This document shows, one piece after another, positions 10,474 through 22,251 of a stretch of 64,000 nt of DNA. Positions within the stretch are counted from its first letter, which is position 1; each line of letters starts with the position of its first letter. The notes under the pieces are model-generated. The model saw only the letters and a program-made list of their open reading frames with translations. It did not search any database and had not been told where the DNA came from. The DNA is from Mycogone perniciosa. Lineage: Eukaryota > Ascomycota > Sordariomycetes > Hypocreales > Hypocreaceae. A program made the translations under genes and the position numbers. The stretch lies in contig JAOALB010000005.1 in the NCBI GenBank assembly GCA_025331125.1, positions 372,001 through 436,000 on the forward strand. Direction: 5' to 3'.

Positions 10474-12102
10474 TAGTGACCTCAATTGTCTCCTCGCCCG
10501 ATAACCAGCGGGTCGGGTCGCCTCAGGTTCAAATGATTGCACAGTTAAAATCTTGGATGCGAACTCTCACGCATGTCTCCAGACACTTGAGGGCCAAAAC
10601 GGCCATAAGGGTTGGGTGAACTCGTTTACCTTCTCACCCAATGGCCAATGGGTCGCCTCAGGTTCATGTGATTCCAAAGTTAGAATCTTGGACGCAAACT
10701 CGGACACGGATTCAGGTGCGTGTTTCCTACTGATTGATACTGGTAGGGGTACAGGGCATCTGAGATTTGATGTAATGGACAACTCACGTCTTAATATATC
10801 AGCTGAAGTGTCTTTACGAGACTTGGACCCATTTGGCTACGGCATAAGCTCTGACTTTGTATGGATCAAGAAAGATAAGAAGCTTCTAATTTGGCTACCT
10901 CCAGAGTAAGTCAAACCACCCCCTATTCGGCCACCCAGGGTTTTCGGCCACCTAGCGCTACTAAAATAATATAACTTGAAAAGTCTATATTAAATTAAGA
11001 AAACTATATATACATATAGTTTTTAACCTTTATTATAAACGCTATAATAGTATACTATATAGCAGTTTTTATATATTTTATTATAAACTATATAAATTAC
11101 AATAATTAAATTAATTTTATTGTTTTAATATTTTATATTTATATTTTAATATTTATATCTAATTCTATAAATTCCATTTTATAAAAATCATATAATTATA
11201 TATAAAGCTTAAATTAGTATATATGTAATTAATATAAATGTAAAAACTATTAAGATTTCTATATTAATTACTAATAATCCTTTATATTCAAATATTATTT
11301 TTATTTAATTAAAGGGATATATAATTAAAATAATTTATATATAATAGCGTAAAGTTTATATACATAATACTTTTAATATACTTACTTATATATTATAATA
11401 TAAGAAAAGATCTTTAGTAAAATATTAATAGTATATTAACTTTTATTATTATATAGATTAAAACTATAAATTTAAAGTACTTAATAGTATAATTTAGCTT
11501 TTATAATATAATATAATTTATTATATATTTGGATATATGTTTATATATTATAATTAAATTAATGTAAAAGTTTAATTAATATTAAACTTTATTAATTATT
11601 TCTATATAAACCTTAATAAATTATAAATTATATATACTTTATTATTTATAAGGTTAATAAAAGTTAATACTATAATATATAAGTCTTTATTAGTTTAAAC
11701 TAATAAAACACTTTATAATAATATTTTTTATATATTTCTATATATTTCTGTATATTTAATATAATAATCTTTATTAAATAAATTTTAAATAAGGGGTAAA
11801 ATATAAATATAGATATTATAGTTTATTTAATAGTTATAATAATATAAAGAAATATCCTTAATTATTTTACATAATTAAAAATATATATTTAATAGCTGTA
11901 GGCTTATAATTATATTTTCTCAATTTAATATAGAATCTTAAAGTTGTATTATTGTAGTGGAGCTAGGTGACCGAGAACCCCGGGTGGCCGAAGAGGGGTG
12001 GTTTGACTTATCGATCGGCTGTATTCGGATCTATGGTCACTATTAGGTGCAGGCCAGGTATTAAGGATGCGGCTTTGACCATTTGGGCCAGACTTGTATA
12101 GC
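10474..12102 (+). pseudogene. C-terminal relic of a NACHT-WD40 (NLR-type) gene
   Basis: Fungal NACHT-WD40 proteins are NLR-like signalling proteins of the HET-E/NWD type. Here only the last WD40 repeats and tail survive. Visible pieces are VTSIVSSPDNQRV, then VASGSNDCTVKILDANS in a shifted frame, HKGWVNSFTFSPNGQWVASG, VRILDANS, and the C-terminal signature W...LLIWLPPE. Two lesions are seen: a 5-bp duplication (GGGTC twice at 10510-10519) that shifts the frame between the two repeat halves, and a 1,100-bp insertion at 10909-12008. After the insertion the frame resumes as YRSAVFGSMVTI and stops at about 12100. The open part is 10553-10909 (118 codons, with an ATG that is really internal). The upstream NACHT region is gone, replaced by retroelement sequence. 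Confidence 0.8.
10909..12008. mobile_element. 1,100-bp TIR DNA transposon relic (TA target)
   Basis: The two ends are inverted repeats of roughly 95-100 bp. The left end begins AGTCAAACCACCCCCTATTC, and the reverse complement of the right end begins AGTCAAACCACCCCTCTTCG. Both continue through CGGCCACCC, a GGGTT box, CACCTAG and an ACTATAA-type A+T tail, and most mismatches are transitions. The element is flanked by TA on both sides (10907-10908 and 12009-12010), the target duplication of Tc1/mariner/pogo (Fot1-like) elements. The interior is A+T-rich with no transposase frame, so it is either a RIP-destroyed autonomous copy or a non-autonomous MITE. Confidence 0.85.
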
Positions 12103-13741
12103 TAGAAGCAGAATTTATTTCCTCTCTTACATAGTGTCTTCTAAGCAAGCCCTTTCTGCATACTTACATTATAAAGGCCCAACTTAATCTTTTCATAACT
12201 TTGTGGCCTAACTCGTCTGGGGGCAATAATTGCTTTATGCTCTACTGAGTCGCCCCCGCACATCTTCGACTTTTATGAGATGTCGTCTTTGCTTACTCCG
12301 TACTTCGTGCGGAGTCCTATGTGTATAAATACATGCAGAGTAACTCTACTTTTCGTACTGCTGCCGCGCTGTCTTTTAGGTGCTATTAGCCACGGGTTGG
12401 CTACGAACAACAGCGATAAAATATGGAAGAGCATCTACAGCAGCGCGAAGAAAACGTGAAAATACGGCGCAAATACGCATTTTTTTCAAGATATGTTGGG
12501 AAGACCTGGCTTTGGCACATTGCCCAGCGCACATTGCCCAGTGCACATTGCCCAGTGCGATACGTTTGTAATTGCAGTGCTACCACACTCCTGTATGTAT
12601 ATATATGGCGGCTCATTGTCCAGTTTGAATTAGTGGCGTTAAGAACTAATTGGGAATTTAGGACTACCTTAAGGGACAGGACGGGTAGCGGCCCAAGGCT
12701 ATCTTCTAAATGACACTTAGTGTCACAATTTATACAGCACTATCAGCAGACCTGCTGGAGTACGCACTTCACTTTTGCTGTATGAAGCAGTTGGCCGTGG
12801 GACATTTAGGATATCGACGTACGAATTCCTTTTGGAGAGGCAAAATCTCGTTTACTAGAATCGTCAGCTTGGTACACTCTAGAACGATCTCCTCCGTGGC
12901 CTCCTGTCTGCGGACCCAGAAAGCCTTGTGGTTCAGTGACTTCAGTTCAAGGGGGAAAGAGAGACGAGCCAAGAGGCTGAATCCATGCATGTGATAGCGA
13001 AGAACAGTCAGGAGACCCGACTGGATAGAGCTGAGACACAATTTGTGACTAAAATCAAGAATAAAACGCCACTATCCGACCTTTGAAGACAACAGATTTT
13101 AGAGATCAATACAGTCATTGTTAGGCCTTATCTGCCACTATGTCCCTTCACTACAGAGAAATATGAGGTATTAATCATGTTCTCTTGGCTCGCCCATCAC
13201 ACATCCATCAGTCTGGTGATAAAAACCAACATGCATATGGTGGAATGGAATAGGACCAACACATAACACACGGCATGCTCAAGATCTTCAGAGACAATGC
13301 GCTGAATAACAGCAGGAAAAGAAGAATCTAATCAAATCTCTTAAGGCTACGCGAAAGAGGAATGTTCCAGAAATCTGAAAGCTTGCAACACGAAATCAAG
13401 GCTTAAGAGGAACGATGATTCAGAGTTCGTCAGGCGTTCGGGCAAAATGACGTAAAACCGTGATGGAAACAAGATTTTTGTGTCAGCTCTGTTTGCCCAC
13501 ATGCAGGGGGACATAACGTTGTGACCGCAATTGGGTCCGTGATGACCACCAAGACAATATGTATGCGAGCGATATCACAGACTGGGTTCATGACCTAGTG
13601 GTCACAGCGTTTTATGCAGAAATGTCACAACTTGGAGTATATACATGCCAGTTCCTCCGGTATTTCAGTCTTGAGTTCACATTTCCAAAGTAACGTCGAA
13701 ATAATAGCATCAGCTTCATCATACACTTTGTTCTAACCACC
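12103..13741. other. Intergenic DNA between the RIP block and the P450 gene
   Basis: Composition returns to normal and no coding region can be supported; several overlapping frames of 60-96 codons on both strands have no motifs. It holds a copy of the dispersed ACTCCGTAC motif arranged as an imperfect palindrome (12295-12315) and three 14-bp repeats of GCACATTGCCCAG(T/C) at about 12517-12560. The last 100 bases form the 5' leader of the P450, with a good Kozak context (CACCATGG). Confidence 0.6.
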
Positions 13742-15457
13742 ATGGCAAGCTTGCTCGTGACGCCGGGCATTGTGGCCGTGCTAGGCTTCCTGATCTATTT
13801 CCTATATTTCCGAAGCAATGCTGGCCCGAACCTCCCTCCTGGACCAAAGCCTCTGCCCATCGTCGGAAATATCTTGGACCTCCCGCCCCCAGACACGCCA
13901 GAGTACCGACATTGGCTCAAGTTCAAGGACAACTATGGCGATATCAGCTCTGTCACTGTGATGGGTAAGACAATTATTATCATCCACGACAGGGAGGTGG
14001 CATCTGAACTGCTGGAGAAGATGTCTGCGAAGACTTCGGGGCGGCCAACTACGTGCTTTGCTGGTGAATTATGCCATTACGGGAAGCATGTGGGCACTTC
14101 CCAGAACGATGCGACCTGGAGGAAGTATCGTCGGTTCCTACACCAACAAATGGGCACAAAAGCAGCCGTTTCTCGATTTGATAACAATCAGAACATGGAG
14201 TCGCGGCGCTTTCTTCTACGGGTTCTGGACAATCCTAAGAACTTTGTCCACCATCTTAAAACGTAAGTTCAAACAATGCCCCCCTGTTCTTGGTGACGAG
14301 ATCATTGGAGTGTACGGCAATCGAACAACCGGATAACTGATACATGCCGCAGACAAGCGGGTTCCATGACCCTCAGAACAGTCTATGGTTATTCGGCAGA
14401 ACCTGATCGGTTTGACCCCATGGTCAGCCTGGCCGCGCTCGGAATTGAAACCTTTACGAAGGCGTACGCTCCTCTCGCCTGGTTGGTGGATATCATCCCT
14501 GCCCTTAAGCATCTGCCCAACGGTTTCCCAGGCACAGCATTCAAGGAGACAGCCCGGAAATACGCCAAAATCGGCAATATGGTAATCAACGTTCCATACT
14601 CATTCGCTCGACGGCAAGTAACAAACGGCACCCACCGGGAGTCGTTTCTCACTTCCTTCATTCAGAAAATCGATGAGAGTGAAGAGGAGTTCGGCTTCAC
14701 AGAGGATATTGTCAAGTGGGCGGCCTCATCCATGTATATTGCGGGTCTTGATACTTCTGTGTCATCCCTTACAAGTTTCTTCATGGCGATGGCCATGTTC
14801 CCAGAGGTGCAGCGCAAGGCACAACAAGAAATAGATAGTGTGGTCGGGACCGATCGACTGCCTACATTGGAAGACCGAGACAGTGGGAGGATGCCGTATA
14901 TCGACGCTCTGGTCAAGGAAGTACAGCGATGGCTGCCAGTTGGACCAATGAGCCTAGCTCATGTGGCCGATGAAGACATCATTTGCCGGGGCTTTCGGAT
15001 CCCAAAGGGAGCATATCTCCTTGTCGTGATATGGTGGCTTTGCCATGATCCTCAGGTACACTCAGACCCGTCTTCCTTTGACCCAGAGCGATACCTGGAG
15101 CCACGTATCGAGCCAGACCCTCAGCTCGTAACATTTGGCTTCGGCCGCAGACGATGCCCTGGTCACCTCCTAGTCAAGGATAATCTCTTCCTCACAATTT
15201 CACAGACATTGGCTACGTTCACCATCAGCAAGGCGGTTGACAAGCAGGGACGGCCGATCGAGATTAAGCCAGAGCTGAAGCCTGGGCTAGTAGCCTCTCC
15301 AGTGGAGTTTGAGTGTAAGATCACACCGAGGAGTGCAAAGCATGTGGAGCTCATCCAATCGGTCAAGCTAGACTATCCACAGGAGAAGGGTGATGCTGAT
15401 CTTGTTGATATCGATGCTGAGCTTATGGAACTTGCTGCCAGCGTCCGAGGGAACTAG
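13742..15457 (+). CDS. Cytochrome P450 monooxygenase
   Basis: Exons 13742-14262 and 14353-15457 join in frame (GT at 14263, AG at 14352) to give 541 residues, the normal size for a microsomal P450. It has an N-terminal membrane anchor (residues 7-24), a Pro-rich hinge LPPGPKPLPIVGN, an I-helix AGLDTS, the K-helix EVQR (ExxR), a PERF-like DPERYLEP and the haem-binding FGFGRRRCPG with the axial Cys near residue 442. All key residues are present, so it should be active at the ER with a P450 reductase. The layout resembles the OrdA/O-methylsterigmatocystin oxidoreductase type of fungal CYPs that oxidise secondary metabolites or xenobiotics. The C-terminus carries about 40 acidic residues beyond the usual end. 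The substrate cannot be told. It faces an ABC transporter tail to tail. Confidence 0.93.
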
Positions 15458-15849
15458 CGGGTCTTCGAAGCAGCAAGGGGTAGACAAGGTGTTCATTGGA
15501 TCTGCGTCTAGGAATATGAACCACAGGATTCCTCTCTTAGCTTCGGGAATTACATGGCCTAATGATGTAAAATTCCATCCGAGTGGATGCATACGCCATC
15601 GAGCCTCCACCCCAGTGATGGCAATTTGACCACGAAGCTATGAAGATAGGTGTATAGGAGCAAAGGTTGTAAGGGGGAGTTATGATTGATCAAATTATAC
15701 CTAAAAGTACATAACTAATGAAAAAGAGAGCATTAACACAATAACAAGGCGCAGAATCCCGATTCTGCGAACCGCAATGTCGTAGGTTTTCCCTCATTCT
15801 TTATCGTATATCCCATCTCGTTTGCTTTCTTTTCTTTCCTCTTTTATCT
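15458..15849. other. Convergent intergenic spacer (P450 / ABC)
   Basis: About 390 bp separate the two stop codons. The spacer has A+T-rich and T-rich tracts (about 15660-15845) suitable for polyadenylation signals of both convergent genes. No gene is seen. Confidence 0.5.
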
Positions 15850-18800
15850 TTATTCTTGTTTGTTGTCCAAACTTTGCATATTTACCAACTCCGCATAGCA
15901 GCCATTCTTCCGCATTAGCTGCGCATGCGACCCTGACTCCACGACACGGCCCTGATCAAAAACGTAGATAATATCTGCCTTTTGGATCGTACTTAGACGG
16001 TGCGCAACAGCTATTGTTGTCCTTCCCTCGGCAGCTTTATCCAGTGCGGCCTGGACGATGAATTCTGACTCAGAGTCCAGCGCTGATGTTGCCTCGTCTA
16101 GGAGCAGGATCTTGGGATTTCGAATAAGTGCTCTGGCAATGGCAATGCGCTGCTTCTGGCCACCTGACAGAAGACCACCCTTTGCACCAACAACGGTATT
16201 AAAACCATCAGGGAGAGAGATAATAAAATCGTAGATGTTGGCCTCTCTACAGGCGTTCTCAAGCGCTTCATCACCCACGTTTTCTTCGGGTGTACCAAGA
16301 AGAACGTTTTCCTTAATGGTTCCCGAGTACAGAGTTGGTTCCTGGCTCACAAGAGCAATGACAGATCGATAGTCGTTGACGTTCAAGGTACTGACGTCCT
16401 TCCCATCAACAAACACCACTCCAGCAATAGGGTCATAAAAGCGCTCAAGTAAGGAGATGGTCGTACTCTTTCCGCAGCCTGATGCACCCACCAAAGCCAC
16501 GTATTGGCCCGGTCTCACAAACAGATTGAGGCCACGCAGGACAGGCTGCTCGGGACGCGTAGGGTAACGGAAATGGACATCTCGAAATTCGACGTGCCCC
16601 TTGATATCGGCTTTAGCAAGACGCTCGCCACCCTCAGACCAAGCATCAGCGGCTGGGTTGCGGTCAGATAGCTTCTTGAGCTCTTTCGCAGCTTGGTGCG
16701 CCTTGCCCATATCAGGGGCAAAGGAAAAGATGGTACCGGCCGACTGGGCTCCATAGATGATAGCCATGAAACACACAAAGAACTGGAATAGGGAGTACTC
16801 GCCAGTTGCTAAGAGATTTTCGCCATACCAGAAACCAAGGCCAAAACACAGGAACGAAGCACCCTGAGACGCACCATAAACAGCGCTTGTCTTCAGCATC
16901 GAGGACAAGTTCTTCTTCTGTTGTGCTGCAATGGAGCTTCGGTACGCCTCCATAATTTCGTCCTCACGAGTCAGTGAGGCCACTGTCTTGATCGCAGAAA
17001 GAGCCTCGGAGGCGTATGCTGCTGAGGCCACATACGCGGCCTTTGCCCGGTTTTGGAACTGGAGAAGAAGATAAAACCGGAAGAAACCACAGCCAAGAAG
17101 TACCGGAATTGTTGCTGTACAAACAAGTGCCAGCTGCCATCCAATGGCAAGCGACAGTGCGATGGAAGAAACGAGGGTCGACATTGTGAGCAAGATCGTG
17201 CCTAGCGTGGAGCCACTGAGACCAGCAATAGCATTTGTCTCGGTTGACAGAAACACTGTTAAAGCGCCTGCATTATTCTCGTCCTTGTCGAAGAAGGAAA
17301 TGTCTTGACGAAGTAGGCTTCGAAATGTATGGTCTCGTAGGCGATGAACCAGATGTTCGGAGCAAGAGGCGAATGCGATCCCCTGGCCAGCATAGCTGAT
17401 GAACAAGACAGCCGCCAACATGATGAACATGATCGCCCAAAAATAAGCGTTTTGGCGGACTTGTTCGACATCGGCGGTAGGGAGGAGGGCTTCGGTGAGA
17501 GTTACAACTTCTTTGGCGAAAAATACTATTTCTACATCAGCATAACTTCAAGGAGAAGTGAGAAGAAAGATCTTACCAGCTGACACAGGGTTACCAGCAC
17601 CGCAGAGAATGGAGAAGAGGAGTCCCAGGAGCATGCGCTTCCACTCGGTCCGGTTGAACGACGCCACGAAGCCGATCAATGTCCAAATGCTGTAGTCGGG
17701 CGTTGGCTCCTCCAGCGACTGGATGGCAAAGGTCTCCGTTGCAGTAAACGTGAGCTTGTTTTCCAGCTCAGGGTCGAGGTTTGAGAAGAAATTGCCCGTG
17801 AGGAGTTGAGACTTCCTAAGAATGAGCATGTTCTGAATTTTGTCGATGGCCTTTTGCTCCTCTGCCGAAATCTCATCCGAAAAGTCGATGCTTTGTGCGG
17901 AAACCAGATCGTAATACGCCGATTTGTTCGCAACCAGCTGATCGTGGGTGCCTTGCTCAACAATACGGCCTGCCGACATGACCACAATGTTGTGAGCATC
18001 CTTGATTGTTGAGAGACGGTGCGCGATGGTAATAGTCGTACGGCCCTCTGAGGCGGCCTTCAATGCTTGTTGGACAACACCTTCGGACTTGGCGTCGAGA
18101 GCAGAAGTGGCTTCATCAAGGAGAAGGACTACAGCGAATTAGTACAAAAGAACCATTATCTTGGATAGATAGCAACCTAAGAAGATGGATCTCGACTTAC
18201 CTTTAGGGTCGCTGACGATGGCTCGGGCGATAGCAATACGCTGCTTCTGTCCACCTGAGAGAAGGAATCCCCTATCGCCAACATTCGTCTCGTAACCCCC
18301 GGGCAGGGCGGTGATGAATTCGTGGGCATTCGCCTTCTGCGCGGCTGAAACCACTAGCTCGCGTTTCTTTTCTTCACTTACGCCTTCGTATTTGCTGCCA
18401 ACCAAGCCATGCTTGATGTTGTTGAAGATGGTCGTTCCAAACAGTGTTGGTTCTTGACTCACCAAAGCCATCTGTTGGCGCAACCACTTGAGGTTCAACG
18501 TGGTGATATCGCGACCGTCAAGGTAGACAGCCCCCTTAACCGGGTTATAGAAACGTTCGACTAAACTGATGATGGTACTTTTGCCCGATCCAGAGGCACC
18601 AACAAGCGCAGTTGTTTTTCCAGCGGGAATATCTAGACTTACGCCATCCATGACCACGACACCCGGTCGAGAAGGGTAGATGTGTTTGATATTCTCCAGA
18701 CGGATGTGACCCTGAAGCCTTTCGATGACGTTGCCCTCCTCGGAAGACGAATCGATGGGTGACATGCGAAAGACAGTGTTGAAGATTTTGGAGGCCGCGC

Positions 18801-19874
18801 CAACAGCCGTTGTGAACGCCTGGTAGTTTGGGGAAATGTTGCCGATATTGAAAGCGCCCATGATGACGGTCATCATTACAACCAAGACCTGATTAAGAGA
18901 CAAGTCTCCATTGAGTAAAAAGGTGCTTCCCTGCCAGAAAGCCAGGGCATAACTGAGATAGGGGAGCAGCATCATACCAGCAACCATAAGGGTAACAGAC
19001 GCCTTCATTCTGAACCCAAAGTATTCCGCCTGTTTAAGAAATGCGTCGTGTTTTATAGCCAGACGGCCTTGATACCGAAGGCGACGGCGCTGCGAATTGT
19101 ACTAAGCACCTCATCAGCCAGGGAACCCCCTACGGCCTGTTGTGTGATGGCTGCGATAGTATTCTTGATCATATAACCCGAGTAAATACCGCCGTTGATT
19201 ATCAGGGCAAAAATGACGCTCGCCAGGATCAGAGTGAGCTTCCAGCTGTTGGCAAAGGCGATAACGAACGAGGTGATGAAGGTGGAAATGGCAGCGATGG
19301 TGATGGACACTTTCTCGGAGATGCCATCTTGTATTTGGTTCGTATCGGCCGCGATTCGCGTGACAATCTCGCCAGCACCGACTTTGTCGAAAAACCCAAT
19401 GTTCTGCCTCATGCAACTCTGGAGATATGCTTGGCGGATTCGGGCGCTGATGTTCTCACCTGTGATAATGAAGCCAACAGTAGCGATATTGGTGACGACA
19501 AATTGTCCAACGGCCAAATACACAAAGTACAGAACGAACTGGCCCAACACACCACTAAGTTGACTTTTTCTGATCTGGCCAACGGCGAATTGTGAGAATG
19601 TCTGTTGCAGGCCGCCGAAGACGAGCGCCATCAAGGGGAGTGCTGCACCATTGGCGATGGAGCAAACGGCCGAGATGACGATGATTAAGAGGTCAGTCTC
19701 CTTTTGGGATTCTTGCTGTGCTGCCTTTACCAGCCCTGCTTGGGATGTTGTTGGAGAGGACAATGGAGCATCGTCGACAATAATGGACTCGCCAGGGCTT
19801 GAGAACTCGTCGTAGTGTCTGTGGTAGCGGCGGTTGTCGTCAAACGGCGTCCTTTTCTTCAGAGGATATGGCAT
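15850..19874 (-). pseudogene. ABCB (MDR-type) ABC transporter with a one-base frameshift
   Basis: This is a full transporter with the layout TMD1-NBD1-TMD2-NBD2, about 1,300 residues, for efflux of lipophilic compounds across the plasma membrane. Exons on the minus strand: 19874-18201, 18128-17577 and 17525-15850. Both splice junctions fall in conserved motifs (DPK|VLLLDEATSALD and NPVSA|VFFAK). NBD1 has Walker A GASGSGKST and NBD2 GASGCGKST, each with LSGGQKQR and LLLDEATSALD. The true ATG is 19874 (MPYPLKKRTP). In exon 1, near 19072-19074, one base is missing: the first frame ends SAVAFG, and the next frame resumes at once with YQGRLAIKHDAFLKQAEYFG, exactly the expected continuation. The only GT..AG pair there (46 nt) does not restore frame. 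Either the allele is broken or the assembly lacks a base. Confidence 0.88.
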
Positions 19875-21040
19875 GACTTTGGTTCTTCGCGGACTCGCCA
19901 AAGAGCGATGGCGATCGTCTTTGGGAGAGTTTGAGTTGTTGATGGGCTGGATGAGAGAGTGTGCTCAATATTGTGTCTCTGTTGATATGTCGTTCAGTCT
20001 TTGACTCGTGGTGCAAAGTAACGCACCGCGGGTACGCAACCGTACAGCTCTTCCGAGACGCTTGAGCGAGCTACAGCATTAGCAGAAGGACAAAGACGCA
20101 AACAAAGAAACAAGAGAAACGAGGTCAAGACGAAGAATGCGAGCAACAAAGCAAGAGAAGAGGAAGACCAACATGTGTGAGGCCGCCATCTTGATACTGC
20201 CCGCCCGACAGGCCATAAGAAACAGACAGGCCCGTATGAGTAAGAATTTCGACGGCATCAGACTGAGACAGGACCCGACTGTTCGTAACTGGGCGAGTGT
20301 GTTGGAAGCTTTATGCAGATCTTCTCGTGGTGTCTCGCCTTTGTTTGGATGATACTGTCAGGGTACCTGCTGCGGCTAGCGGATTCGGCGTGGCCGCACA
20401 TGTACCGCGGACAACTCCGTGCTGTAACTCGAGGTGTTTCATGCAATCATCGCATAGATGTTTCCTACGAAATAGTGATAATGGGTAAAGAATCGGATCG
20501 CCCAGGATGCGAGATGATGGATTGTCACATGATCTGGCTGGTTGGACCAACTGCTGACGCATAACAGTTTCGCCATCATCCTCATTTATGCACATGCGTA
20601 TCTCAGACGGCTTGCCGAGTCTCAGACCCTAGACTAGACCATTGGATCTTATTAATACTGTTATTACGAAGTAGTAGCACTGAAAGAAGATGGCGAGAGA
20701 CTCAAAGCCATGGACAGCGTGGATCTTCGTTGTTAGACTTGGTGTTGAGTCTCGTGTCGTACGTGATATCAATGGAGCGAGGGCATTTCATCGTGTCACC
20801 AGCAGGCATCTACTCTTAGGCTTCTGTGTTTTTGTGGACAAATTGTTTACAGTGTATTTTACTATGGATTTGACAATTCATAATAAAACCACAGCATCCT
20901 TCGTCCTTTAACAAATCCCGTTTCCCAGTTTGGCACATTCAGAGTGCGTTTGTTTGTGTAAGCAATGAACCTTCCCATGTCGCAACGATAATAATCCATC
21001 AGGATTCCGGTCTCAAGGACGCAGTGTCGGCCAGTCGGCA
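19875..21040. other. Upstream region of the ABC gene; no gene seen
   Basis: There are about 1.17 kb between the ABC start codon and the 3' end of the first BTB gene. Several short overlapping frames on both strands lack motifs or splice support. I see no RNA gene or repeat. Confidence 0.5.
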
Positions 21041-22251
21041 TCAGGTGTGGCGGCAGCGGCAGTCACGGCAGCGGACAAGCCACTCGGTCTCGTCGACAGA
21101 GCACTTGAACTCAGTCTCGCAGTTGCGGCACTCGCTGAGCGTGTTGAGCTTGCGGAGGCATTGGAGAGCTCGCGAGAGCTCGAACTCCTTGTCGATGATC
21201 TTCTTGTCGAGGCGCTGGATCTCCGCATCCCTGTCCCTGATGGTTTTGTCCTTGGCCTGGATTTCGAGATCCTTGTCCAGCATCTGGTCGTCCTTCTCCT
21301 GGATGTCGACTTCCAAGCCACGGACTTGGGCGCGGAACTGACGCTTGGTCTCCTTGTGTTTGGCCTTGAGGGTTTGGCGAGTCGTGGCGCATTTCTGGAG
21401 AACATCGATAGCGAAGGGAGTCATGGCTCCATTCACCTCATACTCCATCCACGCTGTGATTCGGACGAGGTGCTTGTCGATGGCAGTGGCAAGAATTTTC
21501 GCAACCTCCTGGTCTCCTGTCGATCCGATCGCCGTAGCAACCGCGAAGGGGAGGCAGCTCACAATGCCAGGGCTTGGCTTACCGTCAAGAACCATTTTCT
21601 TGATCTTCTTGTTGGAGAGGGCGACAAGGCCATCGAGGCCATAGTAATCACCGATGGAATTGACGCGGATGTGTTCCAGGAGAACATCACCCGCCACAAT
21701 GAACGACGACATTGGGAGCGACGAGGGCTCAACTTGGTCATCAAATGGGGGCGTAGTGTCAGTCATGGCGGTATCGAAACCACCAGATTCCTCAACAGAT
21801 TCAGACTCTGAGTCCGAGCTCATCTCAGTATCGCCGCAGATTTCAGTTGAAAGGGAGAATGCCATACCAAGGACCGAGCCAGGGGGGAGACTTTGCATGA
21901 TAGTGGTCACATCCTTGACCTCATACTTGCCCGTGTAGAGAAACTGGACCATGCATCGCACAACCCTAGCCTCAAAGTTGTCCATTTTGATGACATCGGT
22001 GATGGATTCCTGGATTTCACGATTCATGTGGTCAGTCAACGTTGTCAACTGTGGCTTGTGACCATGTTGATGGACAAACATACCTCGAATCCGCCTTGGA
22101 TGGCCGCCTTGATGACGGCAGATTGCTGGCAGACGATGTTCTTGTGAACGAAGAACTCATTACTGTTGGAGACAAAGGTGAGGTCGCTAAATTCGCCTGA
22201 CTTCATAACTCGCTCCAGGAGCGGGCCGGCATCGTTTGCAACGGCAGACAT
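21041..22251 (-). CDS. BTB/POZ protein 1 with coiled coil and Cys cluster
   Basis: Exons 22251-22084 and 22009-21041 join in phase 0. The BTB fold starts at GEFSDLTFVSNSNEFFVHKNIVC and runs through VVRCMVQFLYTGKYEV, the usual POZ A1-to-A5 core. A Ser/Glu/Asp-rich linker follows, then the family block LLEHIRVNSIGDYYGLDGLVALS shared with the two paralogues downstream. Unlike them it continues into a long charged coiled coil (QVRGLEVDIQEKDDQMLDKD...) and ends with cysteines in CRNCETEFKC and VRCRDCRCRH, which could bind zinc. BTB proteins act as dimers, often as Cul3 substrate adaptors. The target here is unknown. The ATG at 22251 (MSAVANDAG) is chosen over an upstream frame because it sits just before the fold, as in the paralogues. 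Confidence 0.85.

Noticed and set aside
12380..13041. Several 60-96-codon frames on both strands between the WD40 relic and the P450 gene
   Set aside because: They overlap each other, have no motif and give no in-frame splice partners; partly composed of a 14-bp triplicate.
19027..19075. A 46-nt GT..AG intron that might explain the frame change in the ABC gene
   Set aside because: Joining at those sites does not give the downstream frame and would remove conserved residues (DAFLKQ), so a frameshift is the simpler reading.
19140..19595. Plus-strand frames of 122-151 codons opposite the ABC transporter
   Set aside because: They mirror the transmembrane domain coding strand and show no recognisable domain.
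21047..21811. A 254-codon plus-strand open frame
   Set aside because: It is antisense to BTB protein 1, whose coiled-coil composition keeps the complementary frame open; it has no family motif.
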